From: Granulicella sapmiensis
GTDB taxonomy: Bacteria; Acidobacteriota; Terriglobia; Terriglobales; Acidobacteriaceae
DNA length: 64,000 bases
Direction of reading: 5' to 3'
Assembly (NCBI GenBank): GCA_026225395.1
Contig: JAMFSR010000011.1
Coordinates: 62,001-126,000 of the forward strand
Positions within the stretch are counted from its first letter, which is position 1. The number at the start of each line of letters is the position of its first letter. The notes beneath the pieces are model-generated. The model made no database searches and was not told where the DNA came from. It was given only the letters and a program-made list of their open reading frames with translations. Below, one piece after another: positions 16,260-24,152 of this stretch. Position numbers and translations under genes: made by a program.

Positions 16260-17210
16260 GTGGCGGAGACGATTGTCGATATACGGGGACTAAGGAAGGT
16301 GTATGCGGGTAAGCATACGGTGACGGCGGTGGATGGGATCGATCTGCAGGTGCAGGCAGGGTTGATCTATGGGCTGCTGGGGCCTAATGGTGCGGGGAAG
16401 ACTACGACCATTTCGATTGCGACGACGCGGGCGATGCCTACGGCTGGATCGGTGAGGATTGCGGGGATTGATGTGGTGGCGCATGCGGCGATTGCGCGGC
16501 GGAGCATCGGGGTAGTGCCGCAGTACAACACGCTCGACCGGTCCTGCACGGTGGAAGAGAATATTCAGTTTCATTGTTTGTACTTTGGGATGTCGCGGGC
16601 AGAGGCGCGAGCGCGGACGGCGCAGCTGCTGGAGCAGTTTCGGTTGACCGACCGGGCGAAGGCTTATCCGCAGACGCTGAGTGGAGGGCTGGCACAGCGG
16701 GTGCAGATTGCGCGGGCGATCGCGCATCATCCGAAAGTGCTGTTTTTGGATGAGCCGAGTGCGGGGCTTGATCCGCAGAGCAGGATTGCGATGTGGGAGG
16801 CTGTGGGTGCGCTGCGTGCTGAAGGCATTACCGTGGTGCTGACGACGCATTACATGGAAGAGGCGGATGAGCTTTGCGATCGGCTTGCCATTATTGATCA
16901 CGGGAAGATCCTGGTTGAGGATACGCCGGCGGCGCTGAAGGCTTCGATCGGCGGCGAGAAGATTTATGACCTGCGTATGCGGGAAGTGGAGCGGAGCGCG
17001 GCGCTGGAAGCGAAGCTGAGTGCGATGGCTGGCGTGACGGGCGTTGAGCCGATTGAAGGTGGGCTGCGGGTTCTGGCGAAGGCGCAGGATGGTTTGCTGG
17101 CGAGTGTGGTGACGGCGGCGAGTGAGTTTGGGCTGCGGGATGTGACGACGGCTGAACCGAGTCTTGAGACGGTGTTTATACGGCTTACGGGCCGGGAACT
17201 GCGGGAGTAA
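16260..17210 (+). CDS. ABC-2 type transporter, ATP-binding subunit (DrrA/NodI-like)
   Basis: A 316-residue ATPase that powers export through the permease encoded just downstream. Walker A GPNGAGKTT is at about 41-49, the signature LSGGLAQRVQIARA begins near 140, and Walker B VLFLDEPSAGLDPQ lies near 160-173 followed by the H-loop TTHYMEEA. The C-terminal 70 residues resemble the regulatory extension of DrrA-type proteins. The GTG at 16260 is chosen because GGAGG lies 5 nt upstream and because the family starts at VDIRGLRKVY; a longer upstream frame crosses the divergent Uma2 gene and is rejected. The permease begins 3 bp after this stop. The exported substrate is unknown; drugs, polysaccharides or lipids are typical. 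Confidence 0.9.
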   Translation: MAETIVDIRGLRKVYAGKHTVTAVDGIDLQVQAGLIYGLLGPNGAGKTTTISIATTRAMPTAGSVRIAGIDVVAHAAIARRSIGVVPQYNTLDRSCTVEENIQFHCLYFGMSRAEARARTAQLLEQFRLTDRAKAYPQTLSGGLAQRVQIARAIAHHPKVLFLDEPSAGLDPQSRIAMWEAVGALRAEGITVVLTTHYMEEADELCDRLAIIDHGKILVEDTPAALKASIGGEKIYDLRMREVERSAALEAKLSAMAGVTGVEPIEGGLRVLAKAQDGLLASVVTAASEFGLRDVTTAEPSLETVFIRLTGRELRE

Positions 17211-17213
17211 CGT

Positions 17214-18077
17214 ATGTCGACTGCTGTTGCGAATCCGGGTGCTTCAGTAACTGCTGGCAAGAGCCTGGTTTATGTGCGCGCGTTTACAGGGCTGTTGCTG
17301 CGCGATCTTTATGTGCTGCGGCGCGAGATCATGCCTTCGATTGTGCGGATCGTGATGAACCCGTTGCTGTTTTTGTTTGTTTTCACGTATGTGATGCCGC
17401 ATATGACGGGCGGGGCGGCGGCGATGAATCCGACGGCGCGGATGGCGGCTGCGGGTGGAGGGTTTGGAACGGTGCTTCTGCCGGGGTTGATGGCGGTGGC
17501 GATTATGTTTTCGGGGATTGCGGCGGTGGCGTTGCCGCTGGCGCAGGAGTTTGGGATCACGCGCGAGATCGATGATCGCGTGATGTGTCCGCTGCCGATT
17601 GCAGCGGTTGCGGCGGAGAAGGTGGTGTTCTCCGCGATGCAGGGGTTTATTTCGGCGGCGATTGTGTTTCCGCTGGCTTACTTTATCCCTACGCCGCGAG
17701 TTGTGGTGCATGTGACGAGCTGGTTGTTTTTGTTTGCGGTGCTTACGTTGTCGAGCCTGCTGGCGGGTGCGCTGGGTTTGACGATTGGGACTTCGGTGCA
17801 GCCGAAGCAAATTGGGTTGATCTTTAGTGTGGTGGTTATTCCGATTACGTTTCTCGGGTGTGTGTACTATCCGTGGGCGGCGCTGGGGCGGATTCCGTGG
17901 CTGCAGTATGGGGTGCTGGTGAATCCGATTGTGTATATCAGCGAGGCGCTGCGGTCGGCGTTGACGCCGACTACGGGGCATATGGGGAATGGGTTTATTC
18001 TGGCGGGGCTGATCTTCTATCTGGCGCTGCTGATGTGGATTGGGATGAAGGGGTTTCGGCGGAGAGTTGTTGGGTAG
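17214..18077 (+). CDS. ABC-2 type transporter, permease subunit
   Basis: A 287-residue inner-membrane permease with about six hydrophobic segments: IVMNPLLFLFVFTYVMP near 50, LLPGLMAVAIMFSGIAAVAL near 90, GFISAAIVFPLAYFI, WLFLFAVLTLSSLLAGALG, IGLIFSVVVIPITFLGCVYY and LAGLIFYLALLMWIGM. EFGITREIDDRVMCPLPIAA, a family motif between helices 2 and 3, is present. It starts 3 bp after the ATPase gene stop, so they form an operon and one exporter. A cluster of three GGCTRAAGCC palindromes follows the stop codon and may end transcription. Confidence 0.9.
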   Translation: MSTAVANPGASVTAGKSLVYVRAFTGLLLRDLYVLRREIMPSIVRIVMNPLLFLFVFTYVMPHMTGGAAAMNPTARMAAAGGGFGTVLLPGLMAVAIMFSGIAAVALPLAQEFGITREIDDRVMCPLPIAAVAAEKVVFSAMQGFISAAIVFPLAYFIPTPRVVVHVTSWLFLFAVLTLSSLLAGALGLTIGTSVQPKQIGLIFSVVVIPITFLGCVYYPWAALGRIPWLQYGVLVNPIVYISEALRSALTPTTGHMGNGFILAGLIFYLALLMWIGMKGFRRRVVG

Positions 18078-18091
18078 GGGGAAGCATACTT

Positions 18092-18171
18092 GAGGGCTAA
18101 AGCCCTCTTCTCATTCGGCAGCTATGAGACCCGAGGCTGAAGCCTCGGGGTACCTTCGGGGCTGAAGCCCC
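18092..18171. repeat. Cluster of three GGCTRAAGCC palindromes
   Basis: GAGGGCTAAAGCCCTC (18092-18107), CCGAGGCTGAAGCCTCGG (18131-18148) and GGGGCTGAAGCCCC (18158-18171). The core is fixed while the outer arms change and stay self-complementary. They sit between a rightward and a leftward gene end. Confidence 0.7.
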
Positions 18172-18226
18172 TTTCGTGCTGCTACGGGCGAAGAACAGAC
18201 ACTGACTGCTCTGGTCGAGCAGATGG

Positions 18227-19264
18227 CTATTCGGCGGCTATGGTGTGTTCGGGGGCTGTGGGGCGGGTGATGGGTGTGCCTTTTAGTTTGGTGGCCAGGT
18301 CGGCGGCGATTACGGCGCCATGGAAGCGGCCGTTTTCGATGAAGACTTCGTTGGTGCGTTCGCCGGCGACCACGACTCCGGCGACGTAGAGGCCGGGGAT
18401 GTTGGACTCGAGGGTGTCGGGGTTGTAGATGGGGCAGCGGGCGTTGGCGGGGTCGAGGATGATGCCCATGGAGGCGATGAAGGCGAAGTCAGGCTGGTAG
18501 CCGGTGAGGGCGAAGACGAACTGGTTGGGGATGACCTTGGGGCCGGCGGGGGTTTCGAGCGTGACGGTGTCTTCTGTGATGAGCGAGACCGTGGTGCGGA
18601 AGTGGGCGGCGACTTCGCCGTTCTTGATGCGGTTTTCGATGTCGGGCTTGATCCAGTACTTGATGTGACGATGGAGTTCTGCGCCGCGATGGACGAGGGT
18701 GACGCGGGCGCCGTGGCGATAAAGGTCGAGCGCGGCGATGGCGGCGGAGTTTTTGCCGCCGATGACGACGACATCCTGCGCGAAGTAGGGGTGGGGCTCG
18801 TTGTAGTAGTGCTGGACCTTGGGAAGCGATTCGCCGGGGATGTCGAGCTTGTTGGGGATGTCGTAGTAGCCGGTGGAGACGATGAGCTTGCGGGCGCGGT
18901 GCTGGAGCTTGCGGTTGAAGCGGTCGGTGGTGTGGACGGCGAAGTCGCCGTCCACACCCGTTACGGCGGTGACGAGCTCGTACTGGCGGACGTCGAGGTT
19001 GTAGTGTTGCGAGACTTTGCGGTAGTACTCGAGTGCCTCGGAGCGGGTGGGCTTCTGGTTGGGCGAGCTGAAGGGCATGTTGCCGATCTCGAGGAGTTCG
19101 GGGGTGGTGAAGAAGGTCATGTTGGCGGGGTAGTGGAAGAGGGAGTTGGTGAGGCAGCCCTTGTCGACGATGGCGACGTTGAGGCCGAGGTTTTGGGCGT
19201 CGATGGCGCAGGCGAGGCCGGTGGGGCCGGCGCCGATGACTAGGACGTCGTGGAGGGTGCTCAT
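18227..19264 (-). CDS. ypdA: YpdA family bacillithiol-disulfide reductase (putative)
   Basis: A 345-residue FAD/NAD(P)-binding reductase of the YpdA family, thought to keep bacillithiol reduced. The FAD site VIGAGPTGLACAID is at the N-terminus, and a second dinucleotide site VVVIGGKNSAAIAALDLYRH lies near 165-185. MTFFTTPELLEIGNMPF and the C-terminal IPGLYVAGVVVAGERTNEVFIENGR are typical of the family. It lacks the CxxC of thioredoxin reductases, as expected. The ATG at 19264 overlaps the stop of the upstream Abi-like gene (ATGA), so it is translationally coupled to that gene. Bacillithiol use is known from some Acidobacteriota; function here is inferred from family. Confidence 0.85.
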   Translation of the reverse strand: MSTLHDVLVIGAGPTGLACAIDAQNLGLNVAIVDKGCLTNSLFHYPANMTFFTTPELLEIGNMPFSSPNQKPTRSEALEYYRKVSQHYNLDVRQYELVTAVTGVDGDFAVHTTDRFNRKLQHRARKLIVSTGYYDIPNKLDIPGESLPKVQHYYNEPHPYFAQDVVVIGGKNSAAIAALDLYRHGARVTLVHRGAELHRHIKYWIKPDIENRIKNGEVAAHFRTTVSLITEDTVTLETPAGPKVIPNQFVFALTGYQPDFAFIASMGIILDPANARCPIYNPDTLESNIPGLYVAGVVVAGERTNEVFIENGRFHGAVIAADLATKLKGTPITRPTAPEHTIAAE

Positions 19265-19926
19265 TTAGAAACCTCGATGGACGGACGTTTTGGGATACGT
19301 TTCGCGTAGCGGTCTTCAAAGCAGCTGTTCGCGGTAACCCAGTCCCTCACTGTAGGGGACATCCATCCTATTGTTTCAAGTAGGTGCTCGTAATCTTGCT
19401 TCACATCTCTGCGGTTTAGAGTCTCGTGGTGAGCGATTCGATTCCGCAGTACTTTCAAAGAGTCGAGACGATCATGAAGTTTTTTGCGGGCTATCGACAT
19501 CGGAAATAAGCCGCGCAGGTGAGGAACCCACAGCGTGTGTTCGTAGTAATTGGAATACAGGTTCGTCCAGAAGCCTAGATTAAGTTCCGCGACAATCCTT
19601 CCGGATGTCTCGAGAACATTTCTATCCGCAATGGATTGCTTCGCATTGTTAATATCATCGCGCTCGCGATCGCGGAGCGACGCGTTCTCCCACCAGCTAT
19701 TCTTTCCGAAACCTTTGGCCAAAGCACCGTTGGTCGCATTTCGAAGAAATACTTCGTAACCCTGGACGACACCGTACAGCGCCTCAGACAACTCCTGATT
19801 TCGAATGTAAAGCTGGACCGCAATCCAGATATCGCCGCGTGCCTTCACTAGATAGGGCTTAAGGCGCTCGGCTGATATTGCTCGCTCTAAACGGGCGAGG
19901 TTCTTTTCGGAGTAATCGAAGGGCAC
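19261..19926 (-). CDS. Abi-like HEPN-domain protein
   Basis: A 221-residue protein of the Abi-like family, related to abortive-infection proteins and built on a HEPN fold. The diagnostic RNRIAHHE motif (R-x4-H, the HEPN RNase motif) is near residues 161-167, and an earlier YEVFLRNATN segment near 57-66 and the GRIVAELNLGFWTNLY segment are typical. These suggest an RNA-cutting toxin-like activity, known only for the wider HEPN group. The GTG at 19926 is chosen because the family begins at PFDYSEKNLARLE; upstream in-frame sequence looks non-coding, and no strong ribosome binding site is visible. It overlaps ypdA by 4 bp. Its sequence looks lower in GC than its neighbours, suggesting transfer. 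Confidence 0.75.
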   Translation of the reverse strand: MPFDYSEKNLARLERAISAERLKPYLVKARGDIWIAVQLYIRNQELSEALYGVVQGYEVFLRNATNGALAKGFGKNSWWENASLRDRERDDINNAKQSIADRNVLETSGRIVAELNLGFWTNLYSNYYEHTLWVPHLRGLFPMSIARKKLHDRLDSLKVLRNRIAHHETLNRRDVKQDYEHLLETIGWMSPTVRDWVTANSCFEDRYAKRIPKRPSIEVSK

Positions 19927-20118
19927 AGTGCAGATTCTATGGCAGTGTCGCGGGAATTGCTTAGTCCATCCCTTAGCGGCTCTTACGACAAGAGCAGATT
20001 TTGCGGAATAGCGCGGTCTATTTGGAATAGGATGGAAAAGTTGGCATGGAACGTTATAAACTGTTATGGAAGGCTCTGGTGGACCTCTGCTTGCAAGTAC
20101 CCAGGGTATCGGAACCAT

Positions 20119-20148
20119 GAAAAAGCCACCAGAAATGGTGGCTTTTTC
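20119..20148 (-). terminator. Rho-independent terminator of the response-regulator operon
   Basis: Perfect 12-bp stem GAAAAAGCCACC / GGTGGCTTTTTC with a short loop, about 24 bp after the stop of the leftward regulator gene. It isolates that operon from the Abi-like / ypdA pair downstream; the pair's own promoter should lie between 19927 and 20118. Confidence 0.88.
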
Positions 20149-20171
20149 CATTGCGTTGCGTTTCTCCGCAC

Positions 20172-20894
20172 CTAAACGTCGATGTCTACGAGCTTGTGGC
20201 TGATGGCGAAGAGGGCTAGCTCAAGGCGGGTGCTGACGCCGGTTTTATCGAAGATGTTCGAGAGGTGGCGCTTTACGGTTTCTTCCGAGATGGAGAACTG
20301 CTTGGCGATGTCTTTGTTGGAGCAGCCTTCGACGATGCAGGTGACGACTTCTAGCTCGCGCGGGGTTAGGCCGTAGGTTTTCTTTTCCGGGACGGCGGCG
20401 GCCTTCTGCATGAGCTCGTGAAGGGCGGTGAGGAGGTTGGCGACGCGGCGGCCACCGATCCAGTAGTCGCCCGAGAGGACCGAGCGGAGGCTTTCGCCGA
20501 GGTCGCTGGCGACCGAATCTTTGAGGACGATGCCGCGGGCGCCGATCTGGAGGGCTTCGATGATCTGCTGGGTGGAGATGGTGCTGGTGAGCAGGATGAT
20601 TTTGACGCGCGGCGACTTGGTCATGATGGCGCGCATGGCTTCGAGGCCGGGGAGGCGCGGCATCTGGAGGTCGAGCAGAAGGATGTCCGGCTCGAGTTCC
20701 AGCGTTTGCGTGATGGCGTGGTCGCCGTCCTCGGCCTCGCCTACGACTTCAAAGCCAGGCTCGGACATGAGCATGTTCTTTACGCCGAAGCGCACTACCG
20801 GATGATCGTCGGCTACGACGATGCGGATGGACGAGTCCAGCGGGCGAATTGCCGTCTTCGGACTTGCTGCTGGCTTCTTTGCTTCGATCGGCAT
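20172..20894 (-). CDS. NarL/FixJ-type response regulator
   Basis: A 240-residue two-component regulator. A 20-residue leader is followed by a receiver domain (IRIVVADDHPVVRFG near 23-37, phospho-acceptor Asp75 in DILLLDLQMP, and conserved LLTST and LKDSVA) and then a LuxR-type DNA-binding domain near 170-235 (YGLTPRELEVVTCIVEGCSN, then SEETVKRHLSNIFDKTGV). It should bind DNA as a phosphorylated dimer. It begins 16 bp after the receiver-Hpt gene at 20911, so the two form an operon; no histidine kinase is encoded nearby. A strong terminator follows. Confidence 0.9.
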   Translation of the reverse strand: MPIEAKKPAASPKTAIRPLDSSIRIVVADDHPVVRFGVKNMLMSEPGFEVVGEAEDGDHAITQTLELEPDILLLDLQMPRLPGLEAMRAIMTKSPRVKIILLTSTISTQQIIEALQIGARGIVLKDSVASDLGESLRSVLSGDYWIGGRRVANLLTALHELMQKAAAVPEKKTYGLTPRELEVVTCIVEGCSNKDIAKQFSISEETVKRHLSNIFDKTGVSTRLELALFAISHKLVDIDV

Positions 20895-20910
20895 CTCTAC
20901 GGCACCCCGT

Positions 20911-21681
20911 TCAAGCTGTTTCTACGTTTTCGCTGAATCGTGCGTCCAGCATAACCTGCAACCGACTACAGGCGGCATCAAAATCCGCAAAGGGGGGATT
21001 GCCCTTTTGGGAACCCTGTCCGGAACCTGCTTCAATGTCCGCTGCAAGCCTGCTTAGCTCGCTGGCTCCTACCATGCCACAACCACCTTTGATGGCGTGC
21101 GCCTCCGCGCGGATAGCTGCGTGGTCGCCGTTTTCCAGGCTGGCACGCATCAGGCGGACGCGGCGCAGCACGTCGTCGATGGTAATCCTGTAGAGCTCTT
21201 TTAGCTGTGCCGCAGGAAGCATTGCGGCCATACGCCCGAAAATTTCTTCGTCGAGCGCAGTGGTATGCGGGGCTGTTACTGGGTTTTCGCTGGAGGCTTC
21301 TGCGGGGGTCTGCCCTTTTGCCGTCTCGACGGCCTCGATGAAGTCCTCGACCGCAAACGGCTTCTGCAGAAACGCGCCAAACAGCCCGGCGTGTTCTTTT
21401 TTGAGCTTGCTTCCACTCATCGCGATCAGAAGTGTGCTCCGGGCCTTTGCGTTGTTCAGCCGCTCGACGAGTTCCGGCCCGTGGAGGCCGGGCATGTGGA
21501 GGTCGGCGAGGATTATGTCCAGCTCAGCGCCGCTTGCGAGCAGTTTCAGGGCTTCTTCGCCTGACTCCGCCGTCTGCACCTCATAGCCTTCGATCCCGAG
21601 GAGCGCCGTCAGGAGTTCGCGCATGATCGCGTCGTCGTCCACGACCAGCACTTTGCGATAAGTTATTCCTGCGGCGTGCAT
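20911..21681 (-). CDS. Receiver-Hpt two-domain phosphorelay protein
   Basis: A 256-residue protein with an N-terminal receiver domain (VLVVDDDAIMRELLTALL, Asp60 in DIILADLHMP, and KPF near 108) and a C-terminal histidine phosphotransfer domain (AEAHAIKGGCGMVGA, phospho-His about 195). It has no kinase or DNA-binding domain, so it should pass phosphoryl groups between a kinase elsewhere and a downstream regulator. The obvious partner is the NarL-type regulator encoded 16 bp downstream. The start is the ATG at 21681, from which a divergent gap leads to the rightward genes after 21795. Confidence 0.88.
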   Translation of the reverse strand: MHAAGITYRKVLVVDDDAIMRELLTALLGIEGYEVQTAESGEEALKLLASGAELDIILADLHMPGLHGPELVERLNNAKARSTLLIAMSGSKLKKEHAGLFGAFLQKPFAVEDFIEAVETAKGQTPAEASSENPVTAPHTTALDEEIFGRMAAMLPAAQLKELYRITIDDVLRRVRLMRASLENGDHAAIRAEAHAIKGGCGMVGASELSRLAADIEAGSGQGSQKGNPPFADFDAACSRLQVMLDARFSENVETA

Positions 21682-21794
21682 AAGCTGGCACTAGGGTAGC
21701 GGAAACGGGCGACTTCCGTCTGGTTCCTTGCGACCGGCCTTCGCCGGATCAGGTTTCCGGACGAAAACCCTCCGCGAAGGATAAAGTATCTTGC

Positions 21795-21950
21795 ATGGCC
21801 GACTACGAGCCCGCCAAGGCAGCCCTGCCACTACCGAACCCCGCGGCGCTCACGCAGCAGCGCGAGAATCGCTTTGGCTATCAGAGAGACTGGATGAGCG
21901 TGAAAGAGACTGACGACTTCGGCACGCACTCTCATGGTGCTGCTCGATGA
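21795..21950 (+). CDS. Small unrecognised protein, 51 aa, overlapping the DUF3999-like gene
   Basis: A 51-codon frame starting MADYEPAKAALPLPNPAALT and ending RDWMSVKETDDFGTHSHGAAR. Its TGA overlaps the ATG of the next gene (ATGA at 21947-21950), the arrangement expected of a real, coupled upstream gene. It is soluble and polar with no signal peptide. The ribosome binding site is weak (GAAGGA about 15 nt upstream). I do not recognise it. A short leader peptide controlling the next gene is an alternative. Confidence 0.4.
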   Translation: MADYEPAKAALPLPNPAALTQQRENRFGYQRDWMSVKETDDFGTHSHGAAR

Positions 21951-23242
21951 AGTTTGCCCTTTCGCTGGCCTCGGTGCTGCTTCTCCAGATCGCCAACGTT
22001 TCCTCCAACGATCCCATCCCCGAGCCGCAGCACTTCCGCTATGAGCGGGCGGTTACGCTTCCGGCCGGAGCGAGCGGACAGGCCTGCACGATTCTCGATG
22101 GCGCCGTCTTTGCGCACGCCGCTTCAGAGTCACTGAACGATTTGCGCCTTTACGCGGGTGCTGCCGAGACGCCGTTCAACTTTTCTATCAGTGGCACGCA
22201 GGGTGCGGAGGATGATGCCGCGCTTATCCGCAACCTTGGCCTTTCTCATGGCGACATTGCCTTTGACCTGGTGATGCCCGCGCGTCCTTACAGCGCCATC
22301 CTGCTTGACCTGGCGGCGCAGGACTTCCTTGGCACAGCTCACGTCACGGCGGCCAATGGTGATACCACGGACCTCGGCACCTTCGCTATCTTCGATCTGA
22401 CGTCGCAACATCTCTCGCGTTCCACCATGCTGCCGCTGCAGGAATCCACGTTTTCAACGCTGCACATTACGCTGCGTCTCACGGCAGCGCCCAACATGAC
22501 GCCGCATACGCTTGGCCCGGCGATTGTTCGCGGAGCCACGGTGCCACCCAGCCGCGAAGCGCAGACGCTTTACACGACGGTTGCGTCGAGCAACTCCATC
22601 ACGAACCATGGACGACAGACCGTGGCATCCATTCACGTTTCGGCACACGTCCCTGTCGAACGCGTTTTCTTCACGCTGCCTACCGGCTTTGGAAAGAACT
22701 TCTTCCGCAGCGCGACGATCACGGCGACACCGGATAACAATCGCAACGCTGCTGCGGTTGAGTCGCTTACGGGTACGCTTTCGCATGTGCATCTCGCGCA
22801 AGACCCCGCGACCGGTGAGCCTGCGATCGACACCGCGCAGCAGAGCATCGATGCCGTGCTCGGCGCCAATCTGCGGACGGGAGCCACGGTTAGCATTGCC
22901 ATTGACAACGGCGACGACCCACCACTGCCGGTTACCTCGGTGCAGTTGCAAATGCGTCAGCGGAACGTCTGCTTCGACGCTTCCTCGCCTGCATACACTC
23001 TTATGTACAACGACGCTGCATTGCGCGCGCCCCTTTACGATTATGCCCGCCTCTTCGCGCCGTCAGCGAAACCCGTTCTTGCGGTGCTCAGTCCGGAGCA
23101 TTTCAACTCAGCCTTTCAGGCTCGTCACGATAGCCGCCCTTACAGTGAGCGACACCCGGAGCTGTTGTGGGTCGCACTGCTTGGGGTGATCGTCGTGCTT
23201 GCCAGCATTGCACTGCGCAGCTCGCGGACTCACAGGGGATAG
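21947..23242 (+). CDS. DUF3999-like exported membrane-anchored protein
   Basis: A 431-residue protein with an N-terminal signal peptide (MKFALSLASVLLLQIANVSS), a large beta-rich region facing the periplasm and a single C-terminal membrane helix (LLWVALLGVIVVLASIALRS) followed by a short basic tail. The beginning FRYERAVTLPAGASGQACTILDGAVFAHAA and the end ...RHPELLWVALLGVIVV agree with DUF3999 proteins, whose role is unknown. The start ATG overlaps the preceding 51-aa frame. The next gene is a TPR protein starting about 80 bp later in the same direction, so all three may be one unit. Confidence 0.7.
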   Translation: MKFALSLASVLLLQIANVSSNDPIPEPQHFRYERAVTLPAGASGQACTILDGAVFAHAASESLNDLRLYAGAAETPFNFSISGTQGAEDDAALIRNLGLSHGDIAFDLVMPARPYSAILLDLAAQDFLGTAHVTAANGDTTDLGTFAIFDLTSQHLSRSTMLPLQESTFSTLHITLRLTAAPNMTPHTLGPAIVRGATVPPSREAQTLYTTVASSNSITNHGRQTVASIHVSAHVPVERVFFTLPTGFGKNFFRSATITATPDNNRNAAAVESLTGTLSHVHLAQDPATGEPAIDTAQQSIDAVLGANLRTGATVSIAIDNGDDPPLPVTSVQLQMRQRNVCFDASSPAYTLMYNDAALRAPLYDYARLFAPSAKPVLAVLSPEHFNSAFQARHDSRPYSERHPELLWVALLGVIVVLASIALRSSRTHRG

Positions 23243-23320
23243 CGGAAGAGCGCAACCAATTTCACGCAGGCTGGCTCACTACTATGTACCTTGTGAGTCT
23301 CTGCATTGAGGACCGAAGAA

Positions 23321-24151
23321 ATGCAACGCGCCTTACGGCACATAACCGCCGCTATCTCCTTCGCATCCGCATCGATACTGCTTGCGCAGGAAGGCGCGCA
23401 GTTCCATGACTATACGGGCAGTCCTACGACCATCACCGTCCCCGCAGGTTCGATCCCCACGACCGCCAGCCCCGGACAGACGCGGATCGTTGCAGGCAAG
23501 CGGGCTCTTGCGGCGAAGCAGTTTCTTGAGGCTAAAAACATCTTCGCCGCCGAGGCGAAACTTCATCCGGAGAACATCGAGGCGCAATTGGGCCTTGGCG
23601 ATGCGGAGCTGGGCCTGCAGGAGGATGAAGCCGCCGAGCTGCAGTACCGCAAGGTGGTAGCGATTCAGCCGGAGCTCTGGCAGGCGCACAAGAATCTTGT
23701 GATTGTGGAAGCTGCGCTGGGACGATGGGAAGAGTTCGACCGCGAGCGGACCGTGCTGCGCATGGCACGGCAGCGCAATGCGCCGGGCATCTCATCGCGC
23801 GAGAGCGATGTCATCGATGGCTTTACTGTCCATGGGGAGCGCTGGATCGTCCGCGAGTACTTTGAGCCGGTAGGCCGTTCGCAGACGCGGTACAACTTCG
23901 AGCACTTCTCGCAGGCAGGCCGTGTTGAGGAGTACATTTCGCTGGAGTCCGAGCAGGCGGCAAAGACGGTTACGCCGGGTGGGGCTGTGGCCATTGGAGA
24001 TCAGGCTAAACAGCCGCAGCAGGACGCCGCCTTCGCGCTCGACTGGTATACAGGAAAAGCACACGGCACCATAAAAAGCTATGGCGCGCACGAGCCCGAG
24101 TATGAGCAGGTGCGCGCCGCGGTGATGCAGCGGTTGCGACAGCAGAAGTAG
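23321..24151 (+). CDS. Exported TPR-repeat protein
   Basis: A 276-residue protein with a signal peptide (RHITAAISFASASILLAQEG) and then a segment with two or three tetratricopeptide-like helical pairs at about 50-140 (AKQFLEAKNIFAAEAKLHPE, LGLGDAELGLQEDEAAELQY, AHKNLVIVEAALGRWEEFDR). The C-terminal half is mixed alpha/beta and unassigned (WIVREYFEPVGRSQTRYNFE). TPRs bind other proteins. The ATG at 23321 with GAGGA 7 nt upstream is preferred to a TTG five codons earlier. It ends 1 bp before the end of the convergent ftsK gene. Confidence 0.75.
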   Translation: MQRALRHITAAISFASASILLAQEGAQFHDYTGSPTTITVPAGSIPTTASPGQTRIVAGKRALAAKQFLEAKNIFAAEAKLHPENIEAQLGLGDAELGLQEDEAAELQYRKVVAIQPELWQAHKNLVIVEAALGRWEEFDRERTVLRMARQRNAPGISSRESDVIDGFTVHGERWIVREYFEPVGRSQTRYNFEHFSQAGRVEEYISLESEQAAKTVTPGGAVAIGDQAKQPQQDAAFALDWYTGKAHGTIKSYGAHEPEYEQVRAAVMQRLRQQK

Positions 24152-24152
24152 A

